Positions 62,886 to 64,000 of a stretch of DNA of 64,000 nucleotides are shown here, one piece after another (the stretch's first letter is position 1; each line of letters starts with the position of its first letter). The stretch comes from Methylocystis heyeri. Lineage in GTDB: Bacteria; Pseudomonadota; Alphaproteobacteria; Rhizobiales; Beijerinckiaceae. A program made the translations under genes and the position numbers. The notes beneath the pieces are model-generated. The model had not been told where the DNA came from. It was given only the letters and a program-made list of their open reading frames with translations, and made no database searches. The stretch spans positions 1 through 64,000 of the forward strand of contig NZ_CP046053.1 of assembly GCF_004802635.2 (NCBI RefSeq). Direction: 5' to 3'.

Positions 62886-64000
62886 ATGGACGCAGTGGTC
62901 TCCAAGTCGCCGGTGACGCCGTTTTCGCTGAAGGATGCGCCTTCGTTGATCGAGCGCGTGTGGCCGGCGCAGAAGATTTCGGTCGAGGCACAGAAGGAGC
63001 GGAAGGCCGTCAAGGGACAAACGCTCACCGGGCTCGGCTCCTATTGGAAGGGCCGCAAGCCACTGATCCTCGTTCGAGCATGCGTGCTTGGTGCGCTCTT
63101 GCCCTCCACCGGCAACGACGAAGAAGATCTTGCAGTCTTCGAGGCGCTGTGCGGCCTGAGCGACGATCAAGTCAGGGAACGATTCAAGCTCTCACTGACA
63201 ATTGATGAGATCAAAGCTTTTGCGACACCAGAACAGCTATCCGCGTTATTTGAACAAAATGACAATCAGCTAGCTAAATTCCGAAAGATGACTAGGAAAG
63301 AGCGGAACGATCTGATGAGCGCGGTCATCGCGCGTATGCCATATCAGGCGCGGGTCGAAAGACTGCTTCGCCCGGAAGAGGTTGATGAGGAAACTCTCAC
63401 CTCCGAACAACTTCCATGGGTTAATGAGCATCTCGGGACGAACGCGAATAGTCTCTCGGAGTTGATTGAGCAGATCGGGATTATGCGCTTTGGAGCCCGT
63501 CCCCGTATCGGTGACGTGTTTTGCGGTGGCGGATCGATACCATTCGAGGCCGCGAGGCTTGGCTGCGATGCCTATGCGTCGGATCTCAATCCAATTGCCT
63601 GCATGCTGACGTGGGGTGCGCTCAACGTTATCGGGGCGCCCTCAAAGCGCAGGAAGGCGCTCGAAATCGCCGAAAAGAGTCTTCTCGTCTCGATCGACGA
63701 GGAAATCACGGCGCTCGGCATCGAGCATGACTCGAAGGGAAATCGCGCTAAGGCATATTTGTATTGCCTGGAAACTCGATGCCCTCAAACGGGTTGGATG
63801 GTGCCGATGTCACCATCGTGGGTCATTTCGAGGTCAAAGAAAGTGATCGCTGTCCTGATCCCCGATCAGGCGAACAAGCGATATGAGATCGAGGTAAGGA
63901 CGGCTCAGGACGCAGCGGAATTCGAATCTGCTCTAAAAGGGACGATCCAAGGCGGTCGGCTTGTCCACGAAGTTGGTGGAGAGGTGTTTGCTACGCCAGT
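62886..64000 (+). CDS. DUF1156-family DNA methylase (3' end outside window)
   Basis: This gene runs off the right edge; 371 codons are visible. It starts MDAVVSKSPVTPFSLKDAP, with the DUF1156 opening PSLIERVWPAQKISVEAQKE and SYWKGRKPLILVRACVLGALLP. The SAM-binding motif GDVFCGGGSIPFEAARLGC with DLNPIAC follows near residues 205-235, then the CLETRCPQTGWMVPM segment. The DPPY-type catalytic motif should lie beyond the window. GGAAAAGG precedes ATG 62886. The middle part is less GC-rich than the start and than DUF499. It is the methylase of the Hma-like system. Confidence 0.85.
   Translation, partial: MDAVVSKSPVTPFSLKDAPSLIERVWPAQKISVEAQKERKAVKGQTLTGLGSYWKGRKPLILVRACVLGALLPSTGNDEEDLAVFEALCGLSDDQVRERFKLSLTIDEIKAFATPEQLSALFEQNDNQLAKFRKMTRKERNDLMSAVIARMPYQARVERLLRPEEVDEETLTSEQLPWVNEHLGTNANSLSELIEQIGIMRFGARPRIGDVFCGGGSIPFEAARLGCDAYASDLNPIACMLTWGALNVIGAPSKRRKALEIAEKSLLVSIDEEITALGIEHDSKGNRAKAYLYCLETRCPQTGWMVPMSPSWVISRSKKVIAVLIPDQANKRYEIEVRTAQDAAEFESALKGTIQGGRLVHEVGGEVFATP

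Overview
The window looks like part of a repABC replicon (plasmid or chromid) of an alphaproteobacterium in the Rhizobiales. At the left edge are repA (5' end cut by the window), repB with a perfect 16-bp parS-type palindrome inside its coding sequence, a countertranscript RNA gene with a visible promoter and terminator, and repC. A formyltransferase/hydrolase subunit gene (fhcA) and an NAD-dependent formate dehydrogenase suggest a methylotroph, possibly of the Methylocystis/Methylosinus type. That taxonomic placement is inference; no rRNA or tRNA gene was recognised.

Layout. 0-3.5 kb: replication and partition. 3.6-6.0 kb: an AbiE toxin-antitoxin pair whose operon ends in a serine recombinase. 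6.4-7.5 kb: a DUF1612/HTH protein typical of rhizobial plasmids. 7.5-11.7 kb: a stress module built around an ECF sigma factor. It includes a truncated hemoglobin with a 2Fe-2S flavoreductase, a DUF6522 protein, a DUF4142 protein and a cupredoxin. Four near-identical promoters (GGAAC-N16-CATCTA) form two back-to-back palindromic pairs there. 12.5-22.2 kb: a ferritin-like protein and an envelope redox operon (porin, FMN-binding protein, ApbE flavin transferase, b561-like membrane protein, multicopper oxidase), facing a second multicopper oxidase gene that is split by a 1405-bp insertion sequence. 22.5-30.9 kb: amino-acid catabolism (ornithine aminotransferase; divergent aminoadipate-semialdehyde dehydrogenase, 2-oxoadipate dioxygenase, threonine dehydrogenase, glycine C-acetyltransferase and a PLP gamma-family enzyme). 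31-52.6 kb: a patchwork of single metabolic genes (IDO-like dioxygenase, aconitase, nuoD, pterin dehydratase, NDUFA9-like protein, ETF-QO, formate dehydrogenase, fhcA, katG), small stress proteins, and decaying fragments of gdh, vgb, PEBP, eno and an MFS gene. 52.8-56.1 kb: a two-component system with PepSY and COG4705 membrane proteins. 56.3-58.1 kb: a Phd/VapC toxin-antitoxin pair fused by ATGA overlap to a tyrosine recombinase. 58.9-64 kb: the start of an anti-phage island (DUF499 ATPase, DUF3780, DUF1156 methylase), resembling the Hma helicase-methylase-ATPase type and running off the right edge.

How it fits together. Replication and partition genes and two addiction modules, each coupled to a site-specific recombinase, would stabilise the replicon. 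Cargo leans toward redox and metal stress: two multicopper oxidases, cupredoxin, hemoglobin, KatG and two ferritin-like proteins. A metabolic patchwork adds C1 oxidation and lysine/threonine breakdown. Truncated and interrupted genes at many junctions show repeated recombination. The most novel-looking items are the palindromic ECF promoter pairs with the sigma factor's hemoglobin-like tail, and the envelope flavin/copper operon.
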